Below are positions 1 through 7,302 of a DNA stretch of 64,000 nucleotides, piece after piece. Source of the stretch: Sulfurospirillum cavolei (lineage in GTDB: Bacteria > Campylobacterota > Campylobacteria > Campylobacterales > Sulfurospirillaceae); assembly GCF_000813325.1 (NCBI RefSeq), contig NZ_BBQE01000002.1, one strand, 5' to 3'. The notes below the pieces were generated by a model. It had not been told where the DNA came from. It saw only the letters and a list, made by a program, of their open reading frames with translations, and ran no database searches. Position 1 is the stretch's first letter. The number at the start of each line of letters is the position of its first letter. A program made the translations under genes and the position numbers.

Positions 1-1050
1 CGTAACTCCGCTGTACCCATCGGTACCGTGCCCATCTACCAAGCGCTAGAGAAAGTAAACGGCATCGCCGAAGACCTCACATGGGAAGTGTTCCGTGACA
101 CGTTGATCGAGCAAGCCGAACAAGGCGTGGACTACTTCACCATTCACGCAGGCGTGCGCCTCTCATACGTTCCTATGACCGCAAAACGACTGACTGGCAT
201 CGTCTCACGTGGGGGAAGCATCATGGCAAAATGGTGTCTGCACCACCACAAAGAAAACTTCCTCTACACCCATTTTGAAGAAATCTGCGACATCATGAAA
301 GCCTACGACGTGGCGTTTTCGCTGGGTGATGGTTTGCGCCCCGGCTCACTGTACGATGCCAACGATGAAGCGCAATTTGCCGAGCTTGAAACACTCGGAG
401 AACTCACCAAAATCGCATGGAAACACGACGTACAAGTGATGATCGAAGGCCCAGGCCACGTGCCGATGCAAAAGATCAAAGAGAACATGACCAAAGAGTT
501 AGAGGACTGTTTTGAAGCGCCGTTCTACACCCTTGGACCCCTCGTCACAGACGTAGCACCAGGGTATGATCACATCACCTCCGCCATCGGTGCTGCGCAA
601 ATCGGTTGGTACGGCACAGCGATGCTTTGCTACGTCACCCCAAAAGAGCATTTGGGACTCCCAAACCGTGAAGACGTCAAAGAAGGCATCATCGCCTACA
701 AAATCGCCGCCCACGCCGCAGACCTTGCCAAAGGCTTTCCAGGAGCGCAAATCAGAGATAATGCCATGAGCAAAGCGCGCTTTGAATTTAGATGGTACGA
801 CCAATTCAACATCGGCTTCGACCCAGACCGAGCCCGTGAATACCACGACAAAACCTTGCCAGTCGAAAGTGCCAAAGTAGCGCATTTTTGCTCCATGTGT
901 GGTCCAAAATTTTGTTCGATGAAAATATCGCAAGATGTAAGAGATTATGCTGAAAAAATTGGTGCGGAAGATGTTACTGTTGCGTTAGAAAAAGGGTTGG
1001 AAGAGCAAGCCAAACACTTTAAAGAGAGTGGCGGACAGATTTACATGTAA
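1..1050 (+). CDS. thiC: Phosphomethylpyrimidine synthase ThiC (3' part; 5' end outside window)
   Basis: This is the C-terminal 349 residues of the radical-SAM enzyme that converts aminoimidazole ribotide to hydroxymethylpyrimidine phosphate for thiamine synthesis. The reading frame is open from base 1, so the start and any upstream TPP riboswitch lie outside the window. Seen directly: family blocks such as GSIMAKWCLHHHKENFLY, DGLRPGSLYDAND, IEGPGHVPM and GPLVTDVAPGYDH. Near residues 297-306 is the C-terminal CSMCGPKFC motif (C-x2-C-x4-C), whose three cysteines bind the [4Fe-4S] cluster. The last codons TAC ATG TAA lie inside a TTACATGTAA palindrome, and a strong hairpin follows directly. Confidence in the family is very high. 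Confidence 0.97.
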   Translation, partial: RNSAVPIGTVPIYQALEKVNGIAEDLTWEVFRDTLIEQAEQGVDYFTIHAGVRLSYVPMTAKRLTGIVSRGGSIMAKWCLHHHKENFLYTHFEEICDIMKAYDVAFSLGDGLRPGSLYDANDEAQFAELETLGELTKIAWKHDVQVMIEGPGHVPMQKIKENMTKELEDCFEAPFYTLGPLVTDVAPGYDHITSAIGAAQIGWYGTAMLCYVTPKEHLGLPNREDVKEGIIAYKIAAHAADLAKGFPGAQIRDNAMSKARFEFRWYDQFNIGFDPDRAREYHDKTLPVESAKVAHFCSMCGPKFCSMKISQDVRDYAEKIGAEDVTVALEKGLEEQAKHFKESGGQIYM

Positions 1051-1054
1051 AGCG

Positions 1055-1082
1055 TTTTAGCCCTTGTTTTCAAGGGCTAAAA
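1055..1082. terminator. Bidirectional intrinsic terminator between thiC and the 116-aa ORF
   Basis: A perfect 12-bp stem (1055-1066 with 1071-1082, core TTTTAGCCCTTG) encloses a TTTT loop. The stem starts with T's and ends with A's, so it has a U-tract in either direction. It fits the convergent arrangement of thiC (plus) and the small membrane protein (minus). Confidence 0.85.
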
Positions 1083-1088
1083 TGTTTA

Positions 1089-1439
1089 TTATCTATTTCT
1101 ATTAGTTAAAATTTCTATTTCCAATTCTAATTTTTCTAATTTTTCTTGAAAATCAGAAAAAATTTTATTTGCTTCATTTGCATTTAATAATTGTCTTTCT
1201 TCTATTTTTTGAGTGTTATACTCTAAAAGTTTTTGAATAAAAACATCGAAAAAATTCATTGGCAATAGTAAATTAAGCACTACTGTAATAATTATAATTT
1301 CATTTAACCATTGAACATCAATAAAATAAGCAATAATTATTATTAAAGAAAGTGAAACCTTTAAAAACTTTGCTATTAAAGATAATTTTATAGAACTTTG
1401 TATATCTGAAGTTAAAAAAATCTCATCTAGCTTATTCAT
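1089..1439 (-). CDS. Hypothetical two-TM protein with C-terminal coiled coil
   Basis: I do not recognise this 116-residue protein. Two hydrophobic segments are visible, at about residues 26-43 (FLKVSLSLIIIIAYF) and 46-66 (NEIIIITVVLNLLLP). A charged Glu/Lys/Asn-rich helix follows from about residue 75 to the end and looks coiled-coil forming. The start is supported by GGGAG about six bases upstream (TAGGGAGTCAATATG). The gene is much richer in A+T than its neighbours, which suggests separate acquisition. It shares a bidirectional terminator with thiC. Architectures of this kind occur in many unrelated families, so no function is inferred. Confidence 0.6.
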   Translation of the reverse strand: MNKLDEIFLTSDIQSSIKLSLIAKFLKVSLSLIIIIAYFIDVQWLNEIIIITVVLNLLLPMNFFDVFIQKLLEYNTQKIEERQLLNANEANKIFSDFQEKLEKLELEIEILTNRNR

Positions 1440-1470
1440 ATTGACTCCCTATAAAATTTAATGCAACGTA

Positions 1471-1590
1471 AATCAGAGCTAAACTTCCAACTTTTCCCAT
1501 CAATTCAAGCAACCCTACTCTCTACATGTAACATACTCTCGAGTTTTAGGGGTCAGGGCTAAACTTTTAACTTTTGACCATTAATCCTCT
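1471..1590. repeat. Imperfect direct repeat in gene-free DNA, possible mobile-element remnant
   Basis: Two copies of a similar string lie about 80 bp apart, near 1471-1505 (TCAGAGCTAAACTT...) and 1552-1588 (GGTCAGGGCTAAACTTTT...). Each has the core AGNGCTAAACTT followed by a second AACTTTT, then CC and a TCAATT/TTAATC tail. One ACATGTAA motif lies between them (1524-1531). No ORF is present in 1440-1632. Strings beginning GGGGTCAGGGCTAAAC often sit beside REP-associated Y1 transposase genes. That link is from memory and inferred. Confidence 0.4.
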
Positions 1591-1620
1591 ATTTTATGCG
1601 TTAAATTCTAGCTAAATTTT

Positions 1621-1654
1621 GCATAGAAATCTTTACATGTAAAGATTTCTATGC
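1621..1654. repeat. Perfect 34-bp palindrome centred on ACATGT
   Basis: The 14-base arms (1621-1634 GCATAGAAATCTTT and its exact complement at 1641-1654) flank the central ACATGT, so the whole 34 bp is a perfect inverted repeat. It overlaps the last codons and the stop of the minus-strand flavin-fold gene. No long T-run follows on either side, so a classical intrinsic terminator is uncertain. The centre is one of the ten exact TTACATGTAA copies. Confidence 0.75.
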
Positions 1655-2130
1655 ACCCCATGATGCGGATTTGCTTCGCCTCTAGGTATGAGTTCGTCCA
1701 TATTTTCTCCACCGATGAAGTACGCCTTGCCAAAGCCAAAGGTTGCTTCGCCGTACGTCACTTTGAATTCGTAGAGATTAAAGTCGGTCATCTTTTTCAA
1801 CGTTGCGACCATTTTGGCATCAAATTTCTCTGCAAACAGACTTAAAACTTCCTCAAAACGTTCACTGCCTCGTGTTATTTTTTGGCTGTCGCACTGCAAT
1901 GAGACGCGCTTTCTGGCAAAGAGATTGTCCGTTTTACTCTCGTCTTCCACGAAGAAAAGCGAAGCTTTGGGATTTCTTTGAAGATTTTTAGCATGCGTGG
2001 CGATGTCGGAAATGTAGACGTAAAAACGGTTTTGATCGTACATGTAAGGTGCGTAAGAGCTAAAAGGAGCTCCTTTCGCGTCAAGTGTGCCGATGATGGC
2101 GGTTTGAATGCCGGCTATAAAATGTTTCAT
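1633..2130 (-). CDS. Pyridoxamine-5'-phosphate-oxidase-fold / HugZ-like protein
   Basis: This is a 165-residue split-barrel flavin/heme-binding-fold protein. Typical features are an N-terminal IGTLDAKGAPFSSYAPYMYD strand block, then ISDIATHAKNLQRNPKASLFF and a later FKVTYGEATFGFGKAYFI segment as in HugZ-type heme-degrading proteins. Full HugZ proteins are about 250 residues, so this is a shorter relative. Heme oxygenase activity is only a possibility, and a general FMN-dependent role is equally likely. I chose the ATG at 2130 (MKHFIAG), which has AAGAG seven to eight bases upstream, over in-frame starts at 2154 and 2184 that lack a ribosome site. The C-terminus lies inside a 34-bp palindrome. 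Confidence 0.75.
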   Translation of the reverse strand: MKHFIAGIQTAIIGTLDAKGAPFSSYAPYMYDQNRFYVYISDIATHAKNLQRNPKASLFFVEDESKTDNLFARKRVSLQCDSQKITRGSERFEEVLSLFAEKFDAKMVATLKKMTDFNLYEFKVTYGEATFGFGKAYFIGGENMDELIPRGEANPHHGVHRNLYM

Positions 2131-2192
2131 CCAGACTCTTTTTTTTCGTTTCATTGTAGCACGAAAGCATAAATGAAGATGCAAAATTGCGT

Positions 2193-2198
2193 TACAAT
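2193..2198 (+). promoter_or_regulatory. Probable -10 element of the first AEC gene
   Basis: TACAAT lies 35 bp before the ATG at 2233, in a short A+T-rich spacer between divergent genes. A TTGACATGTAAAG motif follows between it and the start codon. No convincing -35 box is visible, as is usual for sigma-70 promoters in this phylum. Confidence 0.4.
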
Positions 2199-2232
2199 AC
2201 CTCTTTCACATCTTGACATGTAAAGCTGACTT

Positions 2233-3159
2233 ATGAACATCGTGCTTTCCGTTTCGGCAATTTACGTTTTTATCGTGCTCGGGTACGTCGCCAAAAAAAT
2301 TTTCAAAGACGAGCTTTCAGAGCGCGGTATGGTCATCCTCTCGGTCTATTTTTTGCATCCGATGTTCTCGTTTTGGGGACTTTCGACCAAACCTATCAGT
2401 CTAGACTTGCTCAAAGTTCCGGCGTACTATCTTGTGTTTTCGTTTCTAACGATTGCGCTCGGCTTTTTCATCGCTCGGCTTTTTTTCAACGACAAAAAAG
2501 AGCGTTCGATTATGACGATTGCCTCGGCTTTGAACAATACGGGAAACCTCGGCATTCCTTTAGGTATCGCCCTTTTGGGAGAAGAGTCCATCATCTACAC
2601 CAGTATGATCAGCGTCGCAAACACCCTCATGACCTACACGCTGGGCGTTTTTTTCTATTCGGCGGGGAGCTCAAGCCTGCGACAAGCATTCGTCAATATC
2701 TTTAAACTGCCGATTATTTGGGCGGCGATGCTGGCACTTGCGTTAAATTTTTCGGGGATTCGCATTCATCCCGTTTTGTTTCAGTCGCTGGAGATGGGGG
2801 CGTACAGCATGATCGTCATTCAGTTGATGATTTTCGGTATGTACCTTTATAACGTCAAACTCAAAGAACTCAACGTCAAACTCTTATGGCACGTGCATCT
2901 GCTCAAATTCGTTTTGATGCCCGTCTTGACGGTATGGTTGCTCTTTTTCGTTTTACCGATCACGCCGTTTGTCGCTTCGGTGCTTTTCTTGGAACTCATC
3001 GTTCCGCTCGCCGTCGTCAACGTCAACCTTGCCGCACTCTACGACTGTCGGGCGTTAGACGTGGCGAGCCTTATCTTTTTTACGTCGTTATGGTTTATCC
3101 CGTTTTTAATGCTCGCCGCCTTTATACTCTCCGCTTTTTCGCTGGGCAGTTTTGCTTAA
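2233..3159 (+). CDS. AEC (auxin efflux carrier) family transporter, copy 1
   Basis: A 308-residue inner-membrane protein with about ten hydrophobic segments. It carries the AEC hallmarks of a GNTGNLGIPLG-like loop (NNTGNLGIPLGIALLG, about residues 98-113) in the first half and FLELIVPLAVVNVNLAALYDC in the second, the two inverted-repeat crossover regions. The family exports or takes up organic anions such as malate, and the substrate here cannot be told. A same-length paralogue lies at 6019-6945, about 60% identical by eye and alignable without gaps. The stop overlaps the stop of the convergent gene by four bases. The ribosome site is weak. Confidence 0.9.
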   Translation: MNIVLSVSAIYVFIVLGYVAKKIFKDELSERGMVILSVYFLHPMFSFWGLSTKPISLDLLKVPAYYLVFSFLTIALGFFIARLFFNDKKERSIMTIASALNNTGNLGIPLGIALLGEESIIYTSMISVANTLMTYTLGVFFYSAGSSSLRQAFVNIFKLPIIWAAMLALALNFSGIRIHPVLFQSLEMGAYSMIVIQLMIFGMYLYNVKLKELNVKLLWHVHLLKFVLMPVLTVWLLFFVLPITPFVASVLFLELIVPLAVVNVNLAALYDCRALDVASLIFFTSLWFIPFLMLAAFILSAFSLGSFA

Positions 3160-3455
3160 ACCTTGCGATCAAGATGCGTAATCTTCACGTAATCGTAAAA
3201 ATCGCTTAAGAGCAAATAGCGCATCCCGACGTCCGCAAAGCGTTGACGGACTACCGCATCGCCCGCGTTGTAGAGATTTGCCGCTTCCAAAAACTCTTTG
3301 GGATAGCGTTTTTTTTCAAACGGGTACTCCGAAAAGCACTGCATAAAATTGGCAAAAAGATTGTCGATAATCCGCTCTTTTTCAAACGTCGGTCGATGCA
3401 AATAGTCTTTGACTTTTTCAAATTCCCGACAGATATACTCTAAACATTGTTGCAT
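3156..3455 (-). CDS. Conserved-looking hypothetical protein (99 aa)
   Basis: I do not recognise this soluble, charged, probably helical protein with many Phe/Tyr residues (FEKERIIDNLFANFMQCF, DFYDYVKITHL). Its start lies inside the end of the NifO-like gene upstream (16-bp overlap), so the two are probably translationally coupled and may act together. It has no signal peptide, membrane segment or metal-binding motif. Its neighbour is a thioredoxin-fold protein of the nitrogenase-associated type, but no function is assigned. Confidence 0.6.
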   Translation of the reverse strand: MQQCLEYICREFEKVKDYLHRPTFEKERIIDNLFANFMQCFSEYPFEKKRYPKEFLEAANLYNAGDAVVRQRFADVGMRYLLLSDFYDYVKITHLDRKV

Positions 3456-3865
3456 GCGTCACTGCTTAAACAGGCGTTGATGTTTTCAGGTACGGGCATC
3501 GCTACATGTAAGAGTTCGTTCAGGCGCGCGACGTCAAAACCGCAGAGCTTTACGTCGCCTATTTGAAGGAGCAGACGGCGAATCAAAATCGGTGTGCGTA
3601 TCATCGCTTCGATCAGGCTCTCTTTCGTATACTCTGCAAGCTTAAACGTACCGTCTTTAAGTTGCGGCGCAAACGGATTGAGCATCTCACGCGGCGTAAG
3701 CCCTTCAAAAAAGGCTTCAAGCGTAGGCTTATCCCACGGAGTTTCCAACAAACTACGCACCTCAACCTCTATCCCGTATTCACGTAAAAGTGCCTTTTGA
3801 CGGGCATTTCCGCTACAACCCGTTTTTTCGTAAAAGACGATTCGTCGGTGAGGCGTAAAGACCAT
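3440..3865 (-). CDS. ArsC/Spx-like thioredoxin-fold protein, NifO (nitrogenase-associated) type
   Basis: A 141-residue protein of the ArsC-like thioredoxin superfamily. The N-terminus IVFYEKTGCSGNARQKALL (about residues 9-27) matches the nitrogenase-associated NifO/TIGR01616 pattern (YEKPGCxxNxRQK) with its single redox-type Cys. TPWDKPTLEAFFEGLTPREMLNP also fits. Arsenate reductases share the fold but have different active-site surroundings. NifO proteins are linked with nitrogen fixation in other bacteria, but no nif gene is in this window, so the role is inferred. An LLHV stretch near the C-terminus is written with TTACATGTAG. The ORF overlaps the 99-aa gene downstream. Confidence 0.75.
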   Translation of the reverse strand: MVFTPHRRIVFYEKTGCSGNARQKALLREYGIEVEVRSLLETPWDKPTLEAFFEGLTPREMLNPFAPQLKDGTFKLAEYTKESLIEAMIRTPILIRRLLLQIGDVKLCGFDVARLNELLHVAMPVPENINACLSSDACNNV

Positions 3866-3971
3866 ATTTTGCTCCTTTGCTTTGGAGGGACTTATGCAAA
3901 TTGTATGCCGCTATAGGTCGTTTTAAAAGATCGCGTGTTAAGATACGCAACGTTTTTAGAAAGGATTTTTG

Positions 3972-4736
3972 ATGAAACTCATCTCGTGGAACGTCAACGG
4001 CATTCGCGCCGTCGCCTCGAAAAATGCATTTTCGTGGGTCGACACCTACCAACCCGATATTTTATGCTTGCAAGAGATCAAAGCCGAATACGAACAAATC
4101 CCGACCGATCTTTTTACTCATCCGCTCACGCATCGTTACGTAAACTCCGCAAAGAAAAAAGGCTACTCGGGGACGATGAGCCTTTCGCGCATCCCTTTTG
4201 CGGATACCTCAACCGACCTACAGATCGATCATACCGAAGAAGGAAGAATTTTGGAGCACCGTTTCGGCGATACGGTCTTGTTTAACGTCTACTTTCCCAA
4301 CGGTCAACAAAGCGAAGAACGCCTCGCACACAAAATGCGCTTTTACGCCGATTTTTTGGAGCATATGCAAACGCTTCGTAAACAAGGCAAAAGTATCATT
4401 GTTTGCGGCGACGTCAACACCGCCCACCGCGAAATCGACCTTGCCCACCCCAAAGCCAACGAAAATACTTCGGGCTTTTTACCCGTTGAACGCGCATGGA
4501 TCGACACGCTTTTACATGTAGGCTACGTCGATACGTTTCGCCACGTTCACGGCGACCAAAAAGATGCTTACTCGTGGTGGTCGTACCGCGCGGGAGCGAG
4601 GAGCAGAAACGTGGGCTGGAGAATCGACTACTTTTTCATCTCCGAAGAGCTTGCGCCAAGACTCAACGATGCGTTTATTTTGCCCGAAATTCAAGGCTCC
4701 GACCACTGCCCCGTCGGAATCGACATCGAACTTTAA
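3972..4736 (+). CDS. xthA: Exodeoxyribonuclease III
   Basis: A 254-residue Mg2+-dependent AP endonuclease and 3'-5' exonuclease for base-excision repair in the cytoplasm. The full EEP-nuclease signature is visible: MKLISWNVNGIRA at the start, DILCLQEIKA with the metal-binding Glu (about residue 36), GYSGT, YFPNGQ, CGDVNTAHREIDL, a C-terminal GWRIDYFF and the catalytic GSDHCPVG near residue 248. I chose the ATG at 3972 because AAGGA (3961-3965) is properly spaced, rather than the TTG three bases upstream. The gene is divergent from the nifO-like gene. Confidence 0.96.
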   Translation: MKLISWNVNGIRAVASKNAFSWVDTYQPDILCLQEIKAEYEQIPTDLFTHPLTHRYVNSAKKKGYSGTMSLSRIPFADTSTDLQIDHTEEGRILEHRFGDTVLFNVYFPNGQQSEERLAHKMRFYADFLEHMQTLRKQGKSIIVCGDVNTAHREIDLAHPKANENTSGFLPVERAWIDTLLHVGYVDTFRHVHGDQKDAYSWWSYRAGARSRNVGWRIDYFFISEELAPRLNDAFILPEIQGSDHCPVGIDIEL

Positions 4737-4759
4737 TCGATACTTTAACCAAAATCCAT

Positions 4760-4765
4760 TATAAT
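4760..4765 (+). promoter_or_regulatory. Probable -10 element of the fliN-fliO group
   Basis: TATAAT in CATTATAATAAGAG lies about 70 bp before the fliN start, in the only gap of this block. No clear sigma-54 (GG-N10-GC) pattern is visible, so a sigma-70 promoter is the simplest reading. Confidence 0.55.
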
Positions 4766-4834
4766 AAGAGCATTACCAAAGGTTTTGGAAGAGTTTTTGC
4801 TTTATTACGCTAACGAAGCTTCAAAGGAATAACA

Positions 4835-5146
4835 TTGGACGCAGCCGATCAAGAGTACGTCGCACGCAAACTGCTCTCCGGATTTGAAAATCTTTTAGAT
4901 ATCAGTGTCGATTTCGTAGCGGAGCTTGGAACGACGCATATCACGATTCAAAGACTTTTAAAACTGGAAAAAGGCTCGGTCATCGACTTGGAAAAACCTG
5001 CGGGCGAGAGCGTCGAACTTTACATCAACGGAAAGATTTTCGGTAAAGGCGAAGTGATGGTTTACGAAAAAAACCTTGCCATTCGTATCAACGAGATTTT
5101 AGACTCCAAAACCGTTATCCAATACTTTAAAAAAGAGAGCCTATGA
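4835..5146 (+). CDS. fliN: Flagellar motor switch protein FliN
   Basis: A 103-residue C-ring protein at the cytoplasmic base of the flagellum, involved in switching and export. The SpoA-fold domain runs from about residue 20: LLDISVDFVAELGTTHITIQ, LLKLEKGSVIDLEKPAGE, LYINGKIFGKGEVMVYEKNLAIRI. The start is a TTG, chosen because AAAGGA sits six bases upstream and no ATG is available. The stop overlaps the ATG of the next gene (ATGA type), so translation is coupled. Short FliN proteins of about 100 residues are normal in Campylobacterota. Confidence 0.92.
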   Translation: MDAADQEYVARKLLSGFENLLDISVDFVAELGTTHITIQRLLKLEKGSVIDLEKPAGESVELYINGKIFGKGEVMVYEKNLAIRINEILDSKTVIQYFKKESL

Positions 5147-6012
5147 GACTTTTATACGTTCTGTTTGCTCTTTCCTCTTGGCTTTGCGCTTCCAACCTTT
5201 TAACCTACAACGTCTATGAAAGAAGCGATCGCGTCGATGTGATGCTCTCGTTTGACGCGCCGCACGAAGGAAGTATTTCGCAAAAAAACGATGCGTCTTC
5301 CATTACGTTAACGATTAACGATTTAGGCTACGACAAGATGATCGAGAAGAGCATCAACTCGGCGATTATTCAAGAGCTCGTGATTATTCCGGAAAAAAAC
5401 AATGCCCTTAAAGTGGTGCTCAAAAGCGATAAACGCATCAGCGTCGTCGCCTCTAAAACCGTCGACGGCTTTGGTCTTCGCATTCGCGGAAGCATCATGC
5501 AAGCCAAAACGTCCGATACCGAAGCCGCCGCTCCATCGCTTTCGCCTTCGTCTTCGAGCCCGACAAGCGATTTGATCGATACGCGCTATATCGTCGTTAT
5601 TATCGTTTTATTGCTTTTAATTGCGTTGATGTTCTGGATCAAACGTCGCATCGGCGTACGAACGATTCGTCCCGCAAAAAGCGGCGGAGCGGGGAAATCT
5701 TGGCTTTTTAACCCTAAAACGGGTGTCGGTCAAGAGGTCAATTTACTGCATAAAAAACAGCTCGATACGCAAAACAGCGTTGTTTTATTTGAATACGGTA
5801 GCATTCGTTACCTCGTTATGACCGGAAATACCAACGTTCTTTTGGAAAAATTTCAAAACGGCGAAGTCAAAGACGACAACGATTTTGAAAAAGTCTTTGA
5901 GGAAAATCGTAGGCGTTTGGACGACTACTTGAAACTGCAAGATAACAAACTTAGCACTTACAAAAATAAAGCTTCAGCGGATTACCCTCCTTTTGAAGAG
6001 GCAGAGCATTAA
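5143..6012 (+). CDS. Probable FliO-like flagellar export membrane protein
   Basis: 289 residues with a clear signal peptide (MRLLYVLFALSSWLCAS). A periplasmic beta-rich domain of about 95 residues follows, resembling an AMIN-type fold, then a Ser/Pro/Thr-rich linker (about residues 125-145). One TM helix follows (RYIVVIIVLLLLIALMFWIKR, about residues 147-167). The cytoplasmic part contains NLLHKKQLDTQNSVVLFEYG and RYLVMTG, the FliO-like core. From memory, HP0583 of Helicobacter pylori, next to fliN (HP0584), was identified as a divergent FliO with this layout. FliO helps assemble the FliP/FliQ/FliR export gate. The assignment rests on context plus architecture and is an inference. Confidence 0.7.
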   Translation: MRLLYVLFALSSWLCASNLLTYNVYERSDRVDVMLSFDAPHEGSISQKNDASSITLTINDLGYDKMIEKSINSAIIQELVIIPEKNNALKVVLKSDKRISVVASKTVDGFGLRIRGSIMQAKTSDTEAAAPSLSPSSSSPTSDLIDTRYIVVIIVLLLLIALMFWIKRRIGVRTIRPAKSGGAGKSWLFNPKTGVGQEVNLLHKKQLDTQNSVVLFEYGSIRYLVMTGNTNVLLEKFQNGEVKDDNDFEKVFEENRRRLDDYLKLQDNKLSTYKNKASADYPPFEEAEH

Positions 6013-6018
6013 GCCTCG

Positions 6019-6945
6019 ATGACGATTGCTATCTCCATTCTGTCGATTTATGCCTTTATCCTTTTAGGCTTTATGTCCAAAAAAGTGCTTAAAGAAGAGA
6101 TGAACGAAAAAGGCATGGTGTTGCTTTCCATCTACTTTTTGCAACCGATGCTCTCGTTTTGGGGACTCTCTTCCCGTCCGATCGATTTATCGTTGCTTCA
6201 AGTACCGTTTTGGTATGTGGCGATTTCGCTCTTTTGCGTTCTGGTGAGCTTTGTTATCGCACGTCTTTTCTTTACCGACATCAAAGAAAAATCGATCGTC
6301 ACGATTTGCGTCATTATCGGCAATACGGGCAATTTAGGTATTCCTTTGGGTATTGCGCTTTTTGGCGACGCATCCATTATCTACACCAGCATGATCAATA
6401 TTAGCAACGTTTTTATCGTCTATACGCTCGGCGTCTTTTTCTATTCGCGCGGCAATTTTAGCATCAAAGAGTCGCTTTTCAATATCGTCAAACTTCCCGT
6501 CATCTGGTTTGCGTTTTTAGCGTTGATCCTTAATTTTTCCGGCGTGCGTTTTCATCCGGCACTGATGCGTTCCATGGAAATGGGCGCGTACTGTACGATG
6601 GTCATTCAGTTGATCGTCTTTGGCATGTACCTTTACAACATTCATCTCAAAAGCATGAACGTCACATTGGTCTTACATGTCGGAATGATTAAGTTTTTAC
6701 TGACGCCGCTGATCGCCGGTGCTATTTTATTTTACGCTCTTGATTTGGAACCGATGGTCGCGACTTTGATCTTTTTGGAGTTAATCGTTCCTTTAGCCGT
6801 TACCAACGTTAATTTGGCGGCGCTGTACGAATGCAAACCGCTAGACGTCACGATGCTCGTCTTTGTTACGTCTTTGGTGTTTATTCCGTTTTTTATTCTC
6901 GTTAGCCAGTTGTTACACTTTTTAAATATCGTGAATCTACCATGA
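6019..6945 (+). CDS. AEC family transporter, copy 2
   Basis: A 308-residue multi-spanning membrane transporter and paralogue of the gene at 2233-3159. Shared blocks include SFWGLS, NTGNLGIPLGIALFG, IIYTSMI, YTLGVFFYS, LNFSG, MGAY, VIQL, FGMYLYN, FLELIVPLAV and NVNLAALYEC, all in the same positions. It lies seven bases after the fliO-like stop and its own stop overlaps the next start (ATGA), so it is probably cotranscribed with fliN-fliO. The substrate is unknown and an organic acid is likely from the family. One LVLHVG stretch is encoded by TTACATGTC. Confidence 0.9.
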   Translation: MTIAISILSIYAFILLGFMSKKVLKEEMNEKGMVLLSIYFLQPMLSFWGLSSRPIDLSLLQVPFWYVAISLFCVLVSFVIARLFFTDIKEKSIVTICVIIGNTGNLGIPLGIALFGDASIIYTSMINISNVFIVYTLGVFFYSRGNFSIKESLFNIVKLPVIWFAFLALILNFSGVRFHPALMRSMEMGAYCTMVIQLIVFGMYLYNIHLKSMNVTLVLHVGMIKFLLTPLIAGAILFYALDLEPMVATLIFLELIVPLAVTNVNLAALYECKPLDVTMLVFVTSLVFIPFFILVSQLLHFLNIVNLP

Positions 6946-7301
6946 ACATGAACGATAAAGAAGCCAGAGTAAAATACATTCGCGCGTTAGAGCGTTTCTT
7001 AAGCAGTTGCGTCAGTGCGCTGAAAAACGAACAGTTTGATTACGATCTGTTTGTCAAACGTGCGCAAAAAAGTCTCAAAACTTTACACAAAGTGCAAGCC
7101 GTTCGGCTCGATTCAACTTACACGCATACGCTTGAAGCCTATGCCAATCTTGTCGTCTCGACGATAGAAACCCAAGATGCCGACAAAGATGCCGCACATA
7201 AACGTCTTTTAAAAGAGGCGAACTTGTTGGAAAAAGAGAAATACCGCGGTAGCTACAAAAAAGAAAAGCATAAAACGCGCGGCTTTGACGACGGATATTA
7301 G
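6942..7301 (+). CDS. Hypothetical charged helical protein (119 aa)
   Basis: I do not recognise this protein. It is basic and predicted all-helical, with an N-terminal half rich in Lys/Arg/Ala and a lysine-rich tail (KEKYRGSYKKEKHKTRGFDDGY) that could bind nucleic acid or be disordered. It has no Cys motif, TM segment or signal. Its ATG overlaps the AEC stop, and a second ATG two codons on (MND) is an alternative. It ends the plus-strand block and faces the broken diguanylate cyclase tail to tail with one base between. Confidence 0.6.
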   Translation: MNMNDKEARVKYIRALERFLSSCVSALKNEQFDYDLFVKRAQKSLKTLHKVQAVRLDSTYTHTLEAYANLVVSTIETQDADKDAAHKRLLKEANLLEKEKYRGSYKKEKHKTRGFDDGY

Positions 7302-7302
7302 A

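Noticed and set aside
499..933. 144-codon minus-strand ORF
   Set aside because: Antisense shadow of thiC, caused by the codon bias of that gene.
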